Source: Bryopsis sp. KO-2023
Lineage: Eukaryota; Chlorophyta; Ulvophyceae; Bryopsidales; Bryopsidaceae
Assembly (NCBI GenBank): GCA_030272585.1
Contig: BSYQ01000004.1
Location: 4,154,001 to 4,218,000 of the forward strand
DNA length: 64,000 nt
Direction of reading: 5' to 3'
Of this stretch, positions 21,601 to 37,834 are shown piece after piece; position 1 is the first letter of the stretch, and the number at the start of each line of letters is the position of its first letter. Both the position numbers and the translations under genes were made by a program. The notes beneath the pieces were generated by a model. That model saw nothing but the letters and a program-made list of their open reading frames with translations, was not told where the DNA came from and searched no databases.

Positions 21601-24600
21601 TTGGATGTGCAAGGAACCAGAGCATCGAGTTTCTAGGCAGCCATTTCCGAAACAGAATAAAAACTCCCAGTTACCGATCGGACCACGAGGCTGGCATTGA
21701 ATTTCTGTTGGAACACGTATTCTGTCATTTGAGGAGCATGGAGGAGAAATACCACGTGTTGATCGAGATGATCCATAAACTTTATGCCTTCGTAAGTTCA
21801 TCACCTCATAAGGGGGGGGGGGGGGATGAAAAATTTGAGCTTTCAAAAGAGCTTGGGTTTTGCCTTCAAAAACTTTATGGGGAACATTTGCTTTCAGATT
21901 TTTTGGGGGGTTGATTTTCTTTTTTCTTTGTTTAATGTGGGGGTGGCTCTCGAAATGCACAATACATATTTCGAAATAATGCTCAAGTAGCTGTAGGTCC
22001 TTCCAAGCTATACCTGTGGTTTTACTTCCTCCTTCTCAATTTCTTGTGCAACAACTCCGCGCACTGTGAATGACAGCGTCTCAACCTTTTCTTTTCATTT
22101 TTTTTTGTTGGGGGTGGGGGGGGGGGGGGAGGAGCTGGTGATAGAAACAGAAAACCCCTAAACCAGGGGTTGAAGCACCATGTCTTGCATCTTTTGAAGG
22201 CTTTTTTTGTTTTTGGTCAGGTGAATTCGTTATGTTGCGAAGATAATCAAGATGCTCTAACAACTCATGAGGCCATGCTTCCTGGAATATTTTTCATGAA
22301 ATGCACTTGGGAAGTTTTGATGGTGTACATGGACTCGTTCAAGCGCCTGGTGGAAAGGGATCTGAGAACATCGCCAGAGCTGGTCGATCTACATGTGAGT
22401 GGTTTTATTTCTTTGGAAAGTAATCATTTTTTTTATTTTTTTTCAACCTCCATCTTTTATTTCTTTTTTCTGAGTTCAAGTATTGGCACGGGTAGTTGAA
22501 AAGACGGTTTAAATGTTGTTGAGGTTATTTTTGTTTCTTTTTTTTTTTTTTTAACACAAGGAAACAGACCGTTATCTCAGCGCAATCTCAGCGCCGTATT
22601 TTCTTTTCTTTCTTTTTTTCTTTCCCTTGTGAAAAAATTCTATTTGAGATATATGTGTTTGCTGAGGAAAAATTCTGGCACCTCCCTTCAAAAAAAAAGA
22701 AAGAGAATGTAAGATAAAAATATTTTTTTTCCTTTGTTTTTTGCAGGATGAACAATATATAGCCAAGACTCTAAAAAAGTGTGGGATGCCATGCAAAAAG
22801 CTAGAAATGTTGATCAAGACTGGAAATTTTAAAGCAAACTTCACGAAGGATCTTGGTCAGACAGCGGGTTTTACGGTAGGTCCGATCGTTGCATTCATCT
22901 CAAACTCAGTTTCACTTTGACACAGTTCACTTGAGGTGTTTTTGTTTGTGTGTTTTTTTCGCCTTCCACGATGTGCACTGGGCCTGGAGCATTCAAAAAA
23001 AAAGAAACTGCCAGTGTGTCTGTCCCAAAAAAATAGGAAAAGACAAAAATATACATGCATTGATTTATTTTTGATTTTCTGGCATTGGTTTTTTCAGTCA
23101 AAGTTCCCTTTTTTTTCAGTAAAAAATCGAAATGTAAGGTTCCACATTTTGCTGGTTTGGTGTGGAATAGGTAGTTGCAGAGCGTATCAATTTTTGTCGA
23201 TTCTTGGCTCATTTTCGGGCATACCACAGAGGTTCGATTTTCGTGGAAATGAAAACCACCAAGGTCAGGAAATTGCTGCCAGAATCCTGGGGGTTCGTGT
23301 GCCCTGTGCACACACCTGACGGAACGCCTTGTGGACTGCTCCTGCATTTCACTGCCGATTGCAAATTAACTTGCAAAGGCCCCGAAAATCCAACATTAGT
23401 GCGCGATGCGATCAGTATGGTAAGACCAAAGAAGAGGGAAAAAACTCTGATTTCTTTATTTTATTCACAACTTTTTTTCGGGAGGGGGGGGGGGGAACAA
23501 GACACAACAAGAATTGATACCTCCAGGAAGTAGTGTGGTCATCATTTGCCTTATTCTATTTTGTTTTATGTTTTCAAATTTTCTTTCTTTTTTGTGCAAG
23601 TAAACTTTTGTTTCCGTTTTCCCTGTTATTCAGCTTTCAAAACAAACTTCTTTTAATTGCAGAAATGAATTTTTTATTTTTGCCGCAAGGGAAACCAACA
23701 CAGTGGAACTTTTTCTTTTTCTTTTTGCGTAAAGGGGACAGAATCAACACACGCCATGCTGTTCCTTTGTTTGGTATTTATGTAGGTTTTGACTAACCTA
23801 GGTATGGTACCGATAATGGCCAGCGGAAAGCGACCAACGGTTCCAAGCTATCTGTCGGTATTTCTCGACGGACGAGTCATAGGTCATGTACATTCAAGCA
23901 TTGCAGAGAATCTCGTCAAGAGGTGAGAAAAAACCCACGAAATATCCATGAGACAAGCCGAAAAAAAGGAAAAAATCCTGGATGTTTTAAAAAAGTAAAA
24001 CAGGTTTTTTGTTTGGACTCTAAATAAACTCATCAGTTGATCTATGTGTTCATTTATCTTCACTGCTTTGTATTTGATGTTTCTGGTGGGGAGTTCTTTT
24101 TATTTGTCGTTTTTCTTCTTTTTTGGGGGGCTGGAGAGTCGATGGGCTATTGCCATGAGGAGTTTTTCAATTTTTTTCTTTTTTTCATTTTTCATTTTTT
24201 TTTGTGCCAGGGTAAGAGCTATCAAGGCAGCAGCGTTGGCTGAGAAAGAAGGAGCTCCAGAAGGCTCCAACGTGATTGAACTGAACGATGTCGAAAAATT
24301 CGTTCCGGCTGACATGGAAGTGGCATATTTTCCCTATCAATTTGGAGGGTTGTACCCAGGGATCAGTCTCTTCACTACGGTGAGCCCAACTGCTGAACTG
24401 TGAAAATACCAGAAAACACTTCCCAGTTTTTTCGTAGTTTTTGGCATCTGTCTACATCTGGCTAATCCAGGTCATAAAAAAAAATGCCAATCGTAAAAAA
24501 AATAAATCCATAGTTTTTATCTGTTCATTTTTTTGTGCAACCTTTCTTCAAGCAATGGTCCCCCCGTCAAAAAAAGGTAAAAGTTGAAGGCTTTTTTTTT

Positions 24601-27600
24601 TTTTTTAATTCGTAGTTTTTTCAAACTGGAGATGCAAAAAAAAAAACATCAGAGAAAAAACTCACCAAACTTTCATCTTTGTTTCTCCCCTGATTCTTTG
24701 ATTTTTTATTTTTTTAAATCATTCGTCCCACCCTCCAGCCATGCAGACCGATGCGAAAAGTCGTTCAGCTGGACTCCAAGGGCATAGAATTGATCGGCCC
24801 CTTGGAACAGCAAAACCTGAGCATCCAGTGCCCTGACGGCGGCCTGGGGGGTTCCGAAGGCTTGACCTTCACTCACAAAGAAGTCCACACCAGAAATCTG
24901 TTGAGCGTGTTGGCTGGCATGACGCCCTTCTCCGATTTCAACCAGAGTCCCAGAAACATGTATCAATGCCAGATGCTTAAGCAGACCATGGGGACCCCCT
25001 GTCAAGATTTCGTGTTTCGACCGGAAAACAAGATGTACAGGTGAGCCTTTTTTTTCTGAAGGAAAAAAAAAATAAAAAACGAATGAATCATTGTCTCATT
25101 GGTGTTTGATCTCGCCTTTTCAAATCTTTTTCAAGATCTTGAACTTCATCCCATTACTTTTTCAATTAGAATTCTTTCCAAAGATGTTTATTATTCTGTT
25201 TTTTATTTTTTTTCAACTTATCTGAAACATCATTGCTGAAAACCCCCATGCCTCTGGCATTCCATCAGAGGAACGTTTTCATTCATTCATCTTTTTTTTT
25301 TTCTTTTCAGATTATTGACCCCTCAGTCACCCATATGCCGATCTTATCGCTACGATCAATGCAAAATGGATGAGTACATGGGGGGAACGAACGCAGTTGT
25401 GGCAGTGTTGGCTTACACCGGCTACGATATGGAAGATGCCATGATCCTAAACAGATCTTCGGTCGATCGGGGCTTTGCTCATGGATCAGTGTACAAGACG
25501 GAACAGGTTTTCATGACCGAAGGTAAATATATCAGTTCTCCAAAAAAATAGAAATAATAATAAAATATGTAAAATTAAATTATTATTGTTTTCTTTTTTA
25601 GAAACAATTTTCTGAAAAAAAAAATCTTATTTAAAGAAAAAAAAAATTGTATAAATAAATTAAATAATTAATTAATTAAATTGTGTGGAAATTCTTTCGA
25701 GTGGAAATGTTGCTGTCTTCTTGTTCAGCTGCTTTTCATTGTATGTTTTTTTTTAATGTTTGATGTTGTATGGGAATTTGAATATTTCCCGTCTGTCTTC
25801 GTGTCGTTTTTTTTTTGTAGAGGTATCCACTCGAGAGTGCGTTTTTAATGTGGACAAGACTCCGCTCAAAGAGGGTTACAAATTCAGCAGACCCACTGGC
25901 GCCTTTGGGGAAAAATATCCTCAGAATAATCCCTCTCCTTCAGACAGCGCTGCAGTTAGAAAGTAGGGATTTGACTAAAACAAACGTTGAACAAAAAGAA
26001 TGTGTCTTTTTTTTTGTTTTGTTTATTATTTTTAAAGCAAAGATTCATGGAAACATACCATTTTCAATTCTTTTTTTCATTTTTCATTTCTTTTCATTTT
26101 TTTTTTGGGGGGGGGGAGGGTGATTTTGTTCCTTGGGGGGTTTTCTTTTCATCTTTTCATGGTCATATTGTTTTCAGGAGAGGAAAAAAAAAAATTAAAA
26201 AAACTATTTTCCATGACCATCACAACAACAAAACAAACCTCTATCGTTCTAGGGATTTTTTTTTTTTTTTTTCCGAAAAACTGATGAGAAAATAGAAATT
26301 GTTCGGAACGTAGCAATAACAACAAAACGAAAATAATTTGCTTTTATTTATTTATTTATTTATTTTATTTTGCTTTTTGTTGTGTGCGTGTGTCGTGGGG
26401 AACAGATTGAAAGTGAAACCTCAGAATGATTACTTGGAAGGTGATCGATTGGATGTGGATGGATTGCCGATGCCTGGAGCCATTGTTTGGCCGAACCAGA
26501 TTTACTACTCTTACGTTGATTATGCCGTGGGAAAGCACAAGACGAAAAAACTCAAGGGGGATGAAATCGCAATCGTTGATACGGTAGGGAGGAGTTTTTG
26601 GTGGAGTTTTTTTCTTTTTCTTTTTCTTTTCTTCTTCTAGAAGGGGGAGAAATGCATGAGTTGTTTTTTTTCTCTCGTGTTTCTCAATTTCAGGTGGGTC
26701 TTTTGCAATGTGATTTTTATTGGATTTCCATGGGTGTGTCACGTAAAAACGCTTACCCCAAATAACTCAGATATGGTCTGCATCGTGGAAAAAACAAAAA
26801 ACAAAAGGGCTGTTTAAGATGTTTTGTCATTCTTGGTGCCAGGAAAAAAAAAAAAAAAATACATTTCGTTCAAGAAACCATTTTTATATTTTTAAATATG
26901 CGGGGTTTCGAAGATGCACATTGACCAAAAATTTAATTATTTGAAAAGAATAATTCCATAATACGCCCACATCAATGGACTACATTCAAAAAGAAATGTT
27001 CTAAAAATACGATTCTATGTAAAAAAACAGTTTGTTTTCTTTTTAAACAAGAAACAAAATTATTATGAATTTAATTCAGGTTACCGCTGTGGGCAACAGT
27101 ACGGGCAGGCCTGGCCTGAACTGTGCGAACATCAAGCTGCGTTTCAACCGGAATCCGGTGATCGGGGACAAATTCGCATCCAGAGCCGGTCAGAAAGGAA
27201 TTCTGTCTCAGAAATGGCCAGACATCAATTTCCCTTTCTGTGCCGAAACCGGGATGAGGCCGGATTTGATCATCAACCCCCATGCGTTCCCCTCTCGAAT
27301 GACCATCGGTATGTTGGTAGAGAGTTTGAGTTCGAAAGGGGGGGCATTGGCCGGGAAATTCGTGGATTGTTCCCCCTTCCAAAAGTGCGATCTTGGGGAT
27401 AAGTATGGTGAGTGATCTTCTTTTTTTTTTCTTACGGTTGAATTCTCAACCCCGTTTTTTTCGGGGCAGTAAATCAATATCTGAACAAACTGCACAACAT
27501 TGATGCTTTCTTTTTGGCTGTTTTTGTTTCTTGGTCAAACCAACAGAGGATCCAGTGGTGGTGTTCGGAGAATACTTGGAAAAGGCGGGCTACAATCGTT

Positions 27601-28358
27601 TCGGCACTCAGACCATGATCAGTGGAATCACGGGGGAGGAAATGGTGTGCAACATTTACATCGGGTTGGTCTACTACCAGCGTCTCAGGCACATGGTCTC
27701 CGATAAGTTTCAGTGTCGATCGACGGGTCCCATCAACTCCATGACTCACCAGCCTGTGAAAGGAAGGAAAGCTGGAGGAGGCATTCGACTGGGCGAAATG
27801 GAAAGAGATTCTTTGGTGGCGCACGGGGCTTCTTACATCGTCCATGATCGGCTCAACACATGCTCTGATTATCAGGTAACTTTCGGGGGGGGGGGGGGGG
27901 GGGGGGGAACTTCCAAAATTCCAAATCCAGCTGTCGCTTGGTTGAGTTTCTTTTTGGTGAATTGTGCATCCCCGTCTGCTGTGCAGCTGATGGAAAACAA
28001 GCAAAACAGCAACGAAATTACATTTAAATATTAGATTAGATCGTTAATATGATCAGAAATTCTGCGTTTTTGTTGAAAACGTGTGGTGCTTTCCAAGGTG
28101 TCGAACGTCTGCGCCAATTGCGGGTCCTTTTTGGGAACAATGCAAGAGTCCCTGGTGCTCAGCAAGGAAGATGCCAGGATGGCGAGGAAACAGAACATCG
28201 ACCTGGAGGGGGGCAAAGTCGTGTGTCTGACATGCAATCGAAGCGGGAAAGACATCCTGAAGGTCCCCATTCCCTACGTTTACAAACTCCTGGTTTCCGA
28301 GCTGGCGGCGATGAATATCAAAATCACTTTGGATGTGAAAGCTTCTGCTGGAGTTTAA
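18607..28358 (+). CDS. POLR1B: DNA-directed RNA polymerase I subunit 2 (RPA2/RPA135)
   Basis: Twenty exons: 18607-18741, 19218-19340, 19614-19678, 19949-20105, 20275-20357, 20707-20842, 21040-21185, 21641-21791, 22221-22394, 22747-22875, 23171-23419, 23786-23922, 24211-24379, 24739-25040, 25311-25522, 25821-25962, 26406-26583, 27080-27407, 27547-27875, 28098-28358. They sum to 1202 codons including the stop (1201 aa), close to yeast RPA135 (1203). This is the second-largest catalytic subunit that transcribes rRNA genes in the nucleolus. Diagnostic blocks are [18 protein letters not shown] [73 protein letters not shown] and [15 protein letters not shown]-terminal zinc site is CANC...CLTC. The wording of these blocks matches Pol I and not Pol II or III. 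Exon 3 is the least certain. Several introns carry runs of 12 to 23 G. Confidence 0.96.
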
Positions 28359-28965
28359 AGAAGGGTTCGTTTGTTTGTTTGTTTTTTTCTGCACGGGGGT
28401 TGGGAGGGTGACTGGCGGCCAAGAAAGAATAGATTAGGAACTGCGATGACTGGTGCAGCGGAAAAGGGGATGTTAATTAGGAAGAGCTGGGTCTTAGCTT
28501 GAGTGGGTGTTTTTTTGGATAGGGCACGTACCAGCCGCGTCAAGTGAACAGTGGCATAGATGATTTGAGAACGCAATTAGAAAATTTTGGTCGTTGGACC
28601 TTTTAGCGTAATATATCCTTGTAAGCGGGGAGGTTTTCTGGCTTCTGATCGATCTATTGTGAGCATGAATGAATGAGAAAGCATGTTCCAGCCCGTTTAT
28701 GAAAACTTTTGATCACCTATCACATACTGCAGTTGATTGACTGGAGAAGTATACTTTCTCCCATGAGTTAATATCAACATAAGTTTATGTTGATATTATG
28801 GAAGTTAGTTCACCACCAAGGAGCAGTGCCTTTAAACTGAGAATAGTGAGGAGGTATGTGGATTTTGCACGGGCTTCTGAATGGTGATCGTGAATTTTCT
28901 GCTCAAAGAAACAAATAGAAACATCCCCTGTTGCCCTCCCCCAAACCTGAGATATTCACACAATA
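28359..28965. other. 3' flank of POLR1B, convergent intergenic region
   Basis: It contains no supported gene. A perfect 14-bp inverted repeat with a 2-base loop lies at 28769-28798 (annotated separately). The region separates POLR1B from a DNA-transposon remnant. Confidence 0.6.
28769..28798. repeat. Perfect hairpin, 14-bp stem
   Basis: TAATATCAACATAA (28769-28782), two bases, then its exact complement (28785-28798). It lies about 410 bases past the POLR1B stop. It could form in RNA from either strand, or be a MITE remnant. Confidence 0.7.
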
Positions 28966-29479
28966 CAGTGCATTCCGCTTATTATGTCGTCGGCTACTGT
29001 AGCCCGCCGTCTTCTAGAACAAAATCGTCAGGAACGGAATTTTCAGGGGGTGGGGTGGGTCGTTTAATCAATCTGGATTTCGGGTAATAAATCAAGGTGC
29101 TCGCGAATTTCCAACGAGAATCGTCAAACGAGAGGACGCGCGGTAGAAAGGGAATGCGAAACAGTCGAACAAAACGAACGGAATACAAAATCGTCGAATT
29201 TTTGTCTGTTTTTGGACGTCATATTTGTTGCGATGGTAGTCGAACTGGAGCGCAGAGGCTATGAAAAGATGGAGGAGTACGAGAATGCCCAAGACGGCGT
29301 CATGGCGTTCCTTCGACAGCAGTTGAAGCGCCAGGGCACTATTAAGGAGTTTTTTAGAGTTGATTCGACTGTGGACGCGTCTGGGAAAGAGGAAATGTCG
29401 GATTCCGTATTCTAAATCTGTCGCGTATTAAATCAAAAAAGTCGCCGCCCGAATGTGTTGGATTAAGCGGAATGCACTG
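28966..29479 (+). mobile_element. Deleted pogo/Tc1-mariner-type DNA transposon
   Basis: Terminal inverted repeats CAGTGCATTCCGCTTA are exact for 16 bases at both ends (28966 onward; complement ending 29479). They are flanked by the dinucleotide TA on each side (28964-28965 and 29480-29481), the target duplication of this superfamily. The 514-bp interior keeps only a short frame (ATG 29233 to stop at 29415) ending in QGTIKEFFRVDST. This resembles the C-terminal tail of pogo/Tigger-like transposases. No DDE catalytic core remains, so it is non-autonomous and would need a transposase supplied elsewhere. Confidence 0.8.
29233..29415 (+). pseudogene. Remnant transposase C-terminus
   Basis: About 60 codons (MVVELERRGYEKMEEYENAQ, then GVMAFLRQQLKRQGTIKEFF) inside the pogo-like element. 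The charged, helical tail with an IKEFF motif is reminiscent of Tigger-type transposase tails. The catalytic domain is missing. A first ATG at 29212 is also possible. Confidence 0.5.
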
Positions 29480-29481
29480 TA

Positions 29482-29836
29482 TATATTTCTCAATGCACTT
29501 AAACATGTCAAAAGTTACAATTCCTCCAGTATGCGATTTTTGATGACTTGAAGGAAAGAAGTGCTTGTGTGTTCGTGTTTTTAAAACTGGGTGGGAAATC
29601 CAGCATCAAGTAGAAGGAGGAGACCGTATGTTGATTTCTACCAATATTGGGGGCTTTGCAAAAACTCTGAGATGCTGATCTCGAAGTAAAAAAATGTAAC
29701 ACAACCAATCCACCAACAGGATATACAGACAGGGCAAGGCTACTGTTCACAAATTCATTGCTTCTCTCATATATTTGTCTGTATGTGTGATGCATTTCTG
29801 CATCTTACATACAGATCCTTCTCTGCAGCTGCACCA
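29482..29836. other. 3' flank of glycerol kinase, no gene
   Basis: A stretch of 355 bases between the transposon remnant and the glycerol kinase stop codon. Presumably it holds the 3' UTR of the minus-strand gene. No conserved coding sequence seen. Confidence 0.55.
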
Positions 29837-33311
<3,475 letters not shown>

Positions 33312-33520
33312 TGAAAGCTTCGACACGCAGTTTGGATTCTCCTCCCATCACATGTTCTCCAGCATTATTATTTGTCAGAGGTTACAGGTCGTCCCCAATT
33401 CTATCGCTTTTCAAATTTTCGCCAATAAAAAATGTCGGACTCGAGATGCGGCCCCCATCGTTGTGGGTGGAGTTCGGGCTGCCAATCGCGCGAGAGAGGT
33501 CGATTTTGCTCGAAGCAACC
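33312..33520. promoter_or_regulatory. Divergent promoter, glycerol kinase / rhomboid
   Basis: Only 209 bp separate the two start codons. The stretch around 33440-33510 is CpG-containing (AATCGCGCGAGAGAGGTCG). No TATA box is clear. Shared control is inferred from spacing. Confidence 0.5.
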
Positions 33521-35332
33521 ATGTTTTCGACCATCCACCCCCAAGGCGGCGTCAAGCTCGGAGGCATCGGATGCGTTTCGAGCGTGCACTTCCGTCGTCA
33601 GAACGTGGCGTCTTGTCGCTCGCGAGCGCCGACGCTTTTTGCCACCACGCCGCTTCGGACGTCAAGGCGAGACGTCGCCGTGGGCTGCGCCACCGGAGGT
33701 CAGGCATCTTACGACGACGCTCGAGTCAAAGCCTTGGTGAAAGAAGAGATGTTGAAACAGAACGATCAAAACGGAGCGGCCGGTGGTGCGTTGTCGTGCA
33801 CCATACGTATTAATATTCGGGGAGAGGATGGGGCGGGGGTGGGGGGCACTCTATCGTGTTTTAGCGGCAATGGTGGCATATCGGATATATTGCTATGTGG
33901 AAAAGGCTCTCCTCTCCTCGCCTGGATTGGAAAAAAAGAAAATATTTTTACTTTCAGGAAATTCTCCAACACCTCCAATGTCCCCCCCCCAAAAAAAAGA
34001 ATCTCAGCAATTCTCAACCCAATTGGAGAAAAATGGGGCTCAAGGGGTTGGTCGAGATTCCGGAGAGTTCTTCCCCTTTTAAAAGAAAATGGAAAGTTAA
34101 ATAGAAATAACTTGATTCCTGAACGAGTGGCTATAACCACTGAAATAATATACAAAGTATCTTAAAAGCTTTGCATTATTATTTTTCCCTTATCTTCAAA
34201 CTATCACAACCCTTCGACCAGAATGTTGCATTTCTCTAATAAAGATTATTATTATAGTTACTTTTTTTGATTATTTTTTTTGCTCTGACTGAAGTCTACC
34301 TCCCCAATTATTGTTATTATTATTCCAGTCGTGGCGCCTCCTGAAAAAGCGAAGGCTGCATCCAGTGGGACCGGCGTGTTCTGGCTTTGTCTCGCAAACG
34401 CAGCCATGTTCCTATGTCAGACATTGAATTTCGGTTTCGTCAAGGAGCTGTACCTCTATCACGCCTTTCCCCAATGGTGGCAATTTCTGACATGCTCCTT
34501 CTGCCATGCCTCTTGGCAGCACCTGTCTTCGAACATATTCATGCTTTACATTTTTGGGAAAGCGGTGGAAGAGGAGGGGGGGTCCCTCGGAGTGGTGATG
34601 ACCTACCTTGTGTGTGCCATCGGTGAGTTTTTTTCTTTTTCTGAGAAGGCGCCAAAGTTGAAAATTGTGAAGGAGGCGGGCAAGAAATCAGAATCTTAGA
34701 AGAAGCTTCCCCGAGGGGTGGGGCACCGGAGAGGTTTTGTTTTTGTTTCTCTTCTTTTTCGACCCTGGTTTGATTCGTCAGGGAGGAAAAGAAAAAAATC
34801 AAAAGCAGAAATAGAAAAAAATAAAAGATATATATATATATATAAAATCTACTCTCTTTGGGTTTTTCCCTGAAAGAGCCAGTGCCTCCATGCTGATATG
34901 GCCATTGACTAGGATCTTGTGGCTTCTCATTTCCTTTCTTTTTTAATTGGTATGCAACCATTCCTCTACGGTTGATTCCTGGATGGAATACCCAACACCC
35001 ATGGTGGTGATGTTTTTCGTTGGATCGTTGCAGGTGGGGCAGTGGCTGGATATTTTGCCCTCCCTAGACATTCCGTCAGTTTGGGTGCCTCAGCCGCCGT
35101 CTTCGGCTTGTTCGTGGTGAGCGTTTTGACCAAACTCACCTGGAGTGCCAAGAAACTGCTGGAAGCTGGCATCCTGGGCCAGTTTGTAATTCAGCAGTTG
35201 GTGGGGGAGATCAAAATGCAAGCGGCAGGCGGTGCCTGGGTTGGTGGAAATCAAATTTCACATGTCGCGCACTTGGGTGGGGCGGCTGCCGGGGTTTTGT
35301 TGGTATTGCTCTTGTCTAGGTTACCTGAGTGA
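33521..35332 (+). CDS. Rhomboid-family intramembrane serine protease, probably plastid
   Basis: Three exons, 33521-33782, 34329-34622 and 35034-35332, sum to 285 codons including stop (284 aa). I chose ATG 33521 because the sequence after it (MFSTIHPQGGVKLGGIGCVS and onward) is basic and serine-rich like a transit peptide of about 60 residues. Rhomboid features follow: a first membrane helix (GVFWLCLANAAMFLC), the loop FPQWWQFLTCSFCHASWQHL with HLSSN, the catalytic serine in GASAAVFG (Ser 205), and the partner histidine in HVAHLGGAAAG (His 262 or 265). It resembles plant plastid rhomboid-like proteins, which cleave substrates within membranes. Its substrate is unknown. It is transcribed away from glycerol kinase and converges on the DUF924 gene. 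Confidence 0.88.
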
Positions 35333-35952
35333 TTCTTTTGCATGCATCTGTGTGAAGGATGTGAAAAGGGGGGGGGGGGGTTGGAGAAGACAAAAAAAAG
35401 AGAAAAAAAAGTGAGAAAAAAGTGTGAGAGAGAGAGGATATGGATATGGCACCCCATCCGATACAGATCCTGTGAGGTTGTATGTCTTTTAGCAGCGAGG
35501 TGGGTTTTTGCAAAATTGCTTGATTGGCGATGCAGGGACACAGTTTTTGGAACTCGATTGTTTTTGGCTGATAAAAATTCGGGAATTTGTCGATTGAATT
35601 GCTTTCTTTGTTTTGTGTTTTTTTTTTTGTTCGGGGATTTGAACCGGAACAGGCTGATGGTTTCTCTGCTGATTTCATTTCCAGAATACTTGGGCTGGGT
35701 TGGGTGCTCAGTGGGGAGAGGATCTGTTAAGATTTGAATCGATCTTTGCAATGGCAGCAGAAGAAAAACAAGACTTTAACCAAAAAAACTTCGTTGAGGA
35801 TGCCACCCTCAAATGCAACGTCCATTGACCCACACCCACCTAAATTCCTTCCCAGATATTACGCATTTGCCTGACATACATTTGTCTGGGAACTGGGTAT
35901 CCTATTAGTAAACCAACATCAATCTAAAGGAAAGATCAGAATTCCGCCCAGA
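35333..35952. other. Convergent 3' region, no gene
   Basis: It lies between the rhomboid stop (+) and the DUF924 stop (-) and must hold both 3' UTRs. It has a 13-base G run at 35368-35380 and purine-rich repeats. No conserved coding sequence recognised. Confidence 0.6.
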
Positions 35953-37834
35953 TCAGAATTGTGGAATAATCCCCTCCTTGAAATCATTTTCCTCCTGGGG
36001 GGTGTTCGATCTGCCGAGCAGGATGTTGCGGTGTGGGAATCTGCCATATTTCTCGACCACATCCAAGTGGAGTTGTGCAAATTTCACGGATTGTCCAAGG
36101 GCACCGATGAGAGGCTCGTTGCTTCCAGGAGTGCTTTCCCGAGCGACTTCCGCTAGCAGATCTTTGTACAACAATACACAATCCTGCATGGAGCCCCCCC
36201 CCAAAAAAAAAAGAATAAAAAGAAAGAAATAGAAATCAATCATAATAATAAAATTTGAACCCCCCCCTCAAAAAAAAAAAGATTCACACAGTTGTGGGGT
36301 TTTCTTGCTTTGTTTTTCATTTTTCCCCCCGCGCCACTTCATTTTCCGCCCTTCCCCTCCAAAAAAATCGCCGAATTTCAAATCACATGTTTGAACAATA
36401 AATTGTTTGGAGTATGTCAAACTAGACTGTCAAAAAAAATCACCTTCTGAGCTTGAAGGTCTTCCCTGTGCATGTATGGCAAATACACACATGTTCTTTC
36501 CAGAAATTTCAATTCCTTCGTAATTCCGCTATCCTGAAAGGAACAAAAAAAAAACTATCAATGAACATTTCCCAAAAAGCAGGATTGCATCACATTATCC
36601 CTCTTCCACAAAAAGAAACCCTCACTGAAACGATTGGCACAATCGACAAATAATGGTGTATCGATGGATTGTCTAGACCTGATGACACTGGGTCTGACTT
36701 TGGCTCCGAAACACTTACTTACCACCATGTGCTTGGCCAACCCAAAGCACTTATCATCCATGCAACACATTTTTGAAGTTCCCCGATACACACTCCTACA
36801 AAGAGTTAAAAAACAACAATTTAAAATAATTAAAAACATTATATTGCCTGACATGTATACTTCACAGGAGAAGATCTCCAATTGTCGGTTGGATTCATCT
36901 GGGGGCTGCCCAACGAAACCAATCTCAACTGCCCAGGTTTCAACAGGAGCCAAGTCATAAAAAAAACGAAATCTTTGCAAAAGAGCATTTAAAAAAATCA
37001 ATGGCTGGCCAAAGGAACCAAAACAAGCCACCAGCACCTCACGAACTGATCCATGATAACGATCGATGCCAACGCATTGTAAGGATGCTCCTTCCAATCA
37101 TCCAATTCGCCATTTTCCACCTTCTGGATGTCCTCTCCGAACAGCCTCAAAATTTCCTTTTTTTCAATTCAATTTCACACAAACTTTGATATAAGATGTA
37201 GATGCGATGGAAACTAGCATTACACTTTTTCACACTTTCCGAGAAAACATCACTGATTTGATCGTTGCGGGGAAAGAAAGTGATGATATTAAGAAACCAC
37301 GTTTGAATCCTGATTGTCTGACATGTCTGCATCGTGCCTTGAAACAGATGCAATTTTAAAAATATAAAATCAGACATTCTGCAGCCCTCCAGTGAAAACA
37401 GCAGGTACGATTCATGTATTTGCTTACCTCATCAACTTTGGGGCCTCCAGCAAACCATTTTTTCATAACTTCGGGGCTGAATGCCAGCCGATCATTAGAT
37501 TGGTAAACATCACCCAACCTGCCATCGACAGGAAAAAGGAAAACCCAACTCAAAGTGGCCAACTCCCATGCTTGAATCATTCCTGTTCAACATTCTTTTG
37601 GGGAACCCATTCCACTTGGCCGCCGACTCACCAATATTTCAGAATTGATTCCGCTCGAGGTTGGAGCTTGTCGCTGGTTGCCGACGATCGACGAACCTCA
37701 GCCCGACTCACGTTTCTCTCAGCCAGCGAACCCCCCCCGAAATACCAACGAGGGGGGCTTTGCGTGAATGGATTGCAACCACGCACCGACGTGGACGATC
37801 GCAACAAGCCATGCATGGCTCTAGCCGCCTGCAT
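35953..37834 (-). CDS. DUF924 family protein with organellar-type presequence
   Basis: Six exons on the minus strand: 37834-37632, 37518-37428, 37156-37038, 36795-36723, 36533-36444, 36183-35953, giving 269 codons including stop (268 aa). I chose ATG 37834; an alternative frame extension upstream needs a TTG. The first 55 to 60 residues are basic and lack family similarity, suggesting a plastid or mitochondrial presequence. Family blocks appear in the expected order: ESILKYWLGD, VMKKWFAGGP, ENGELDDWKEHPYNALASIV, DQFVRSVYRG (family DQFPRN-YRG), YLPYMHREDLQAQ and VEKYGRFPHRNILLGR ending TPQEENDF. DUF924 proteins are helical, TPR-like and of unknown function, found in bacteria and eukaryotes. 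Confidence 0.88.
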
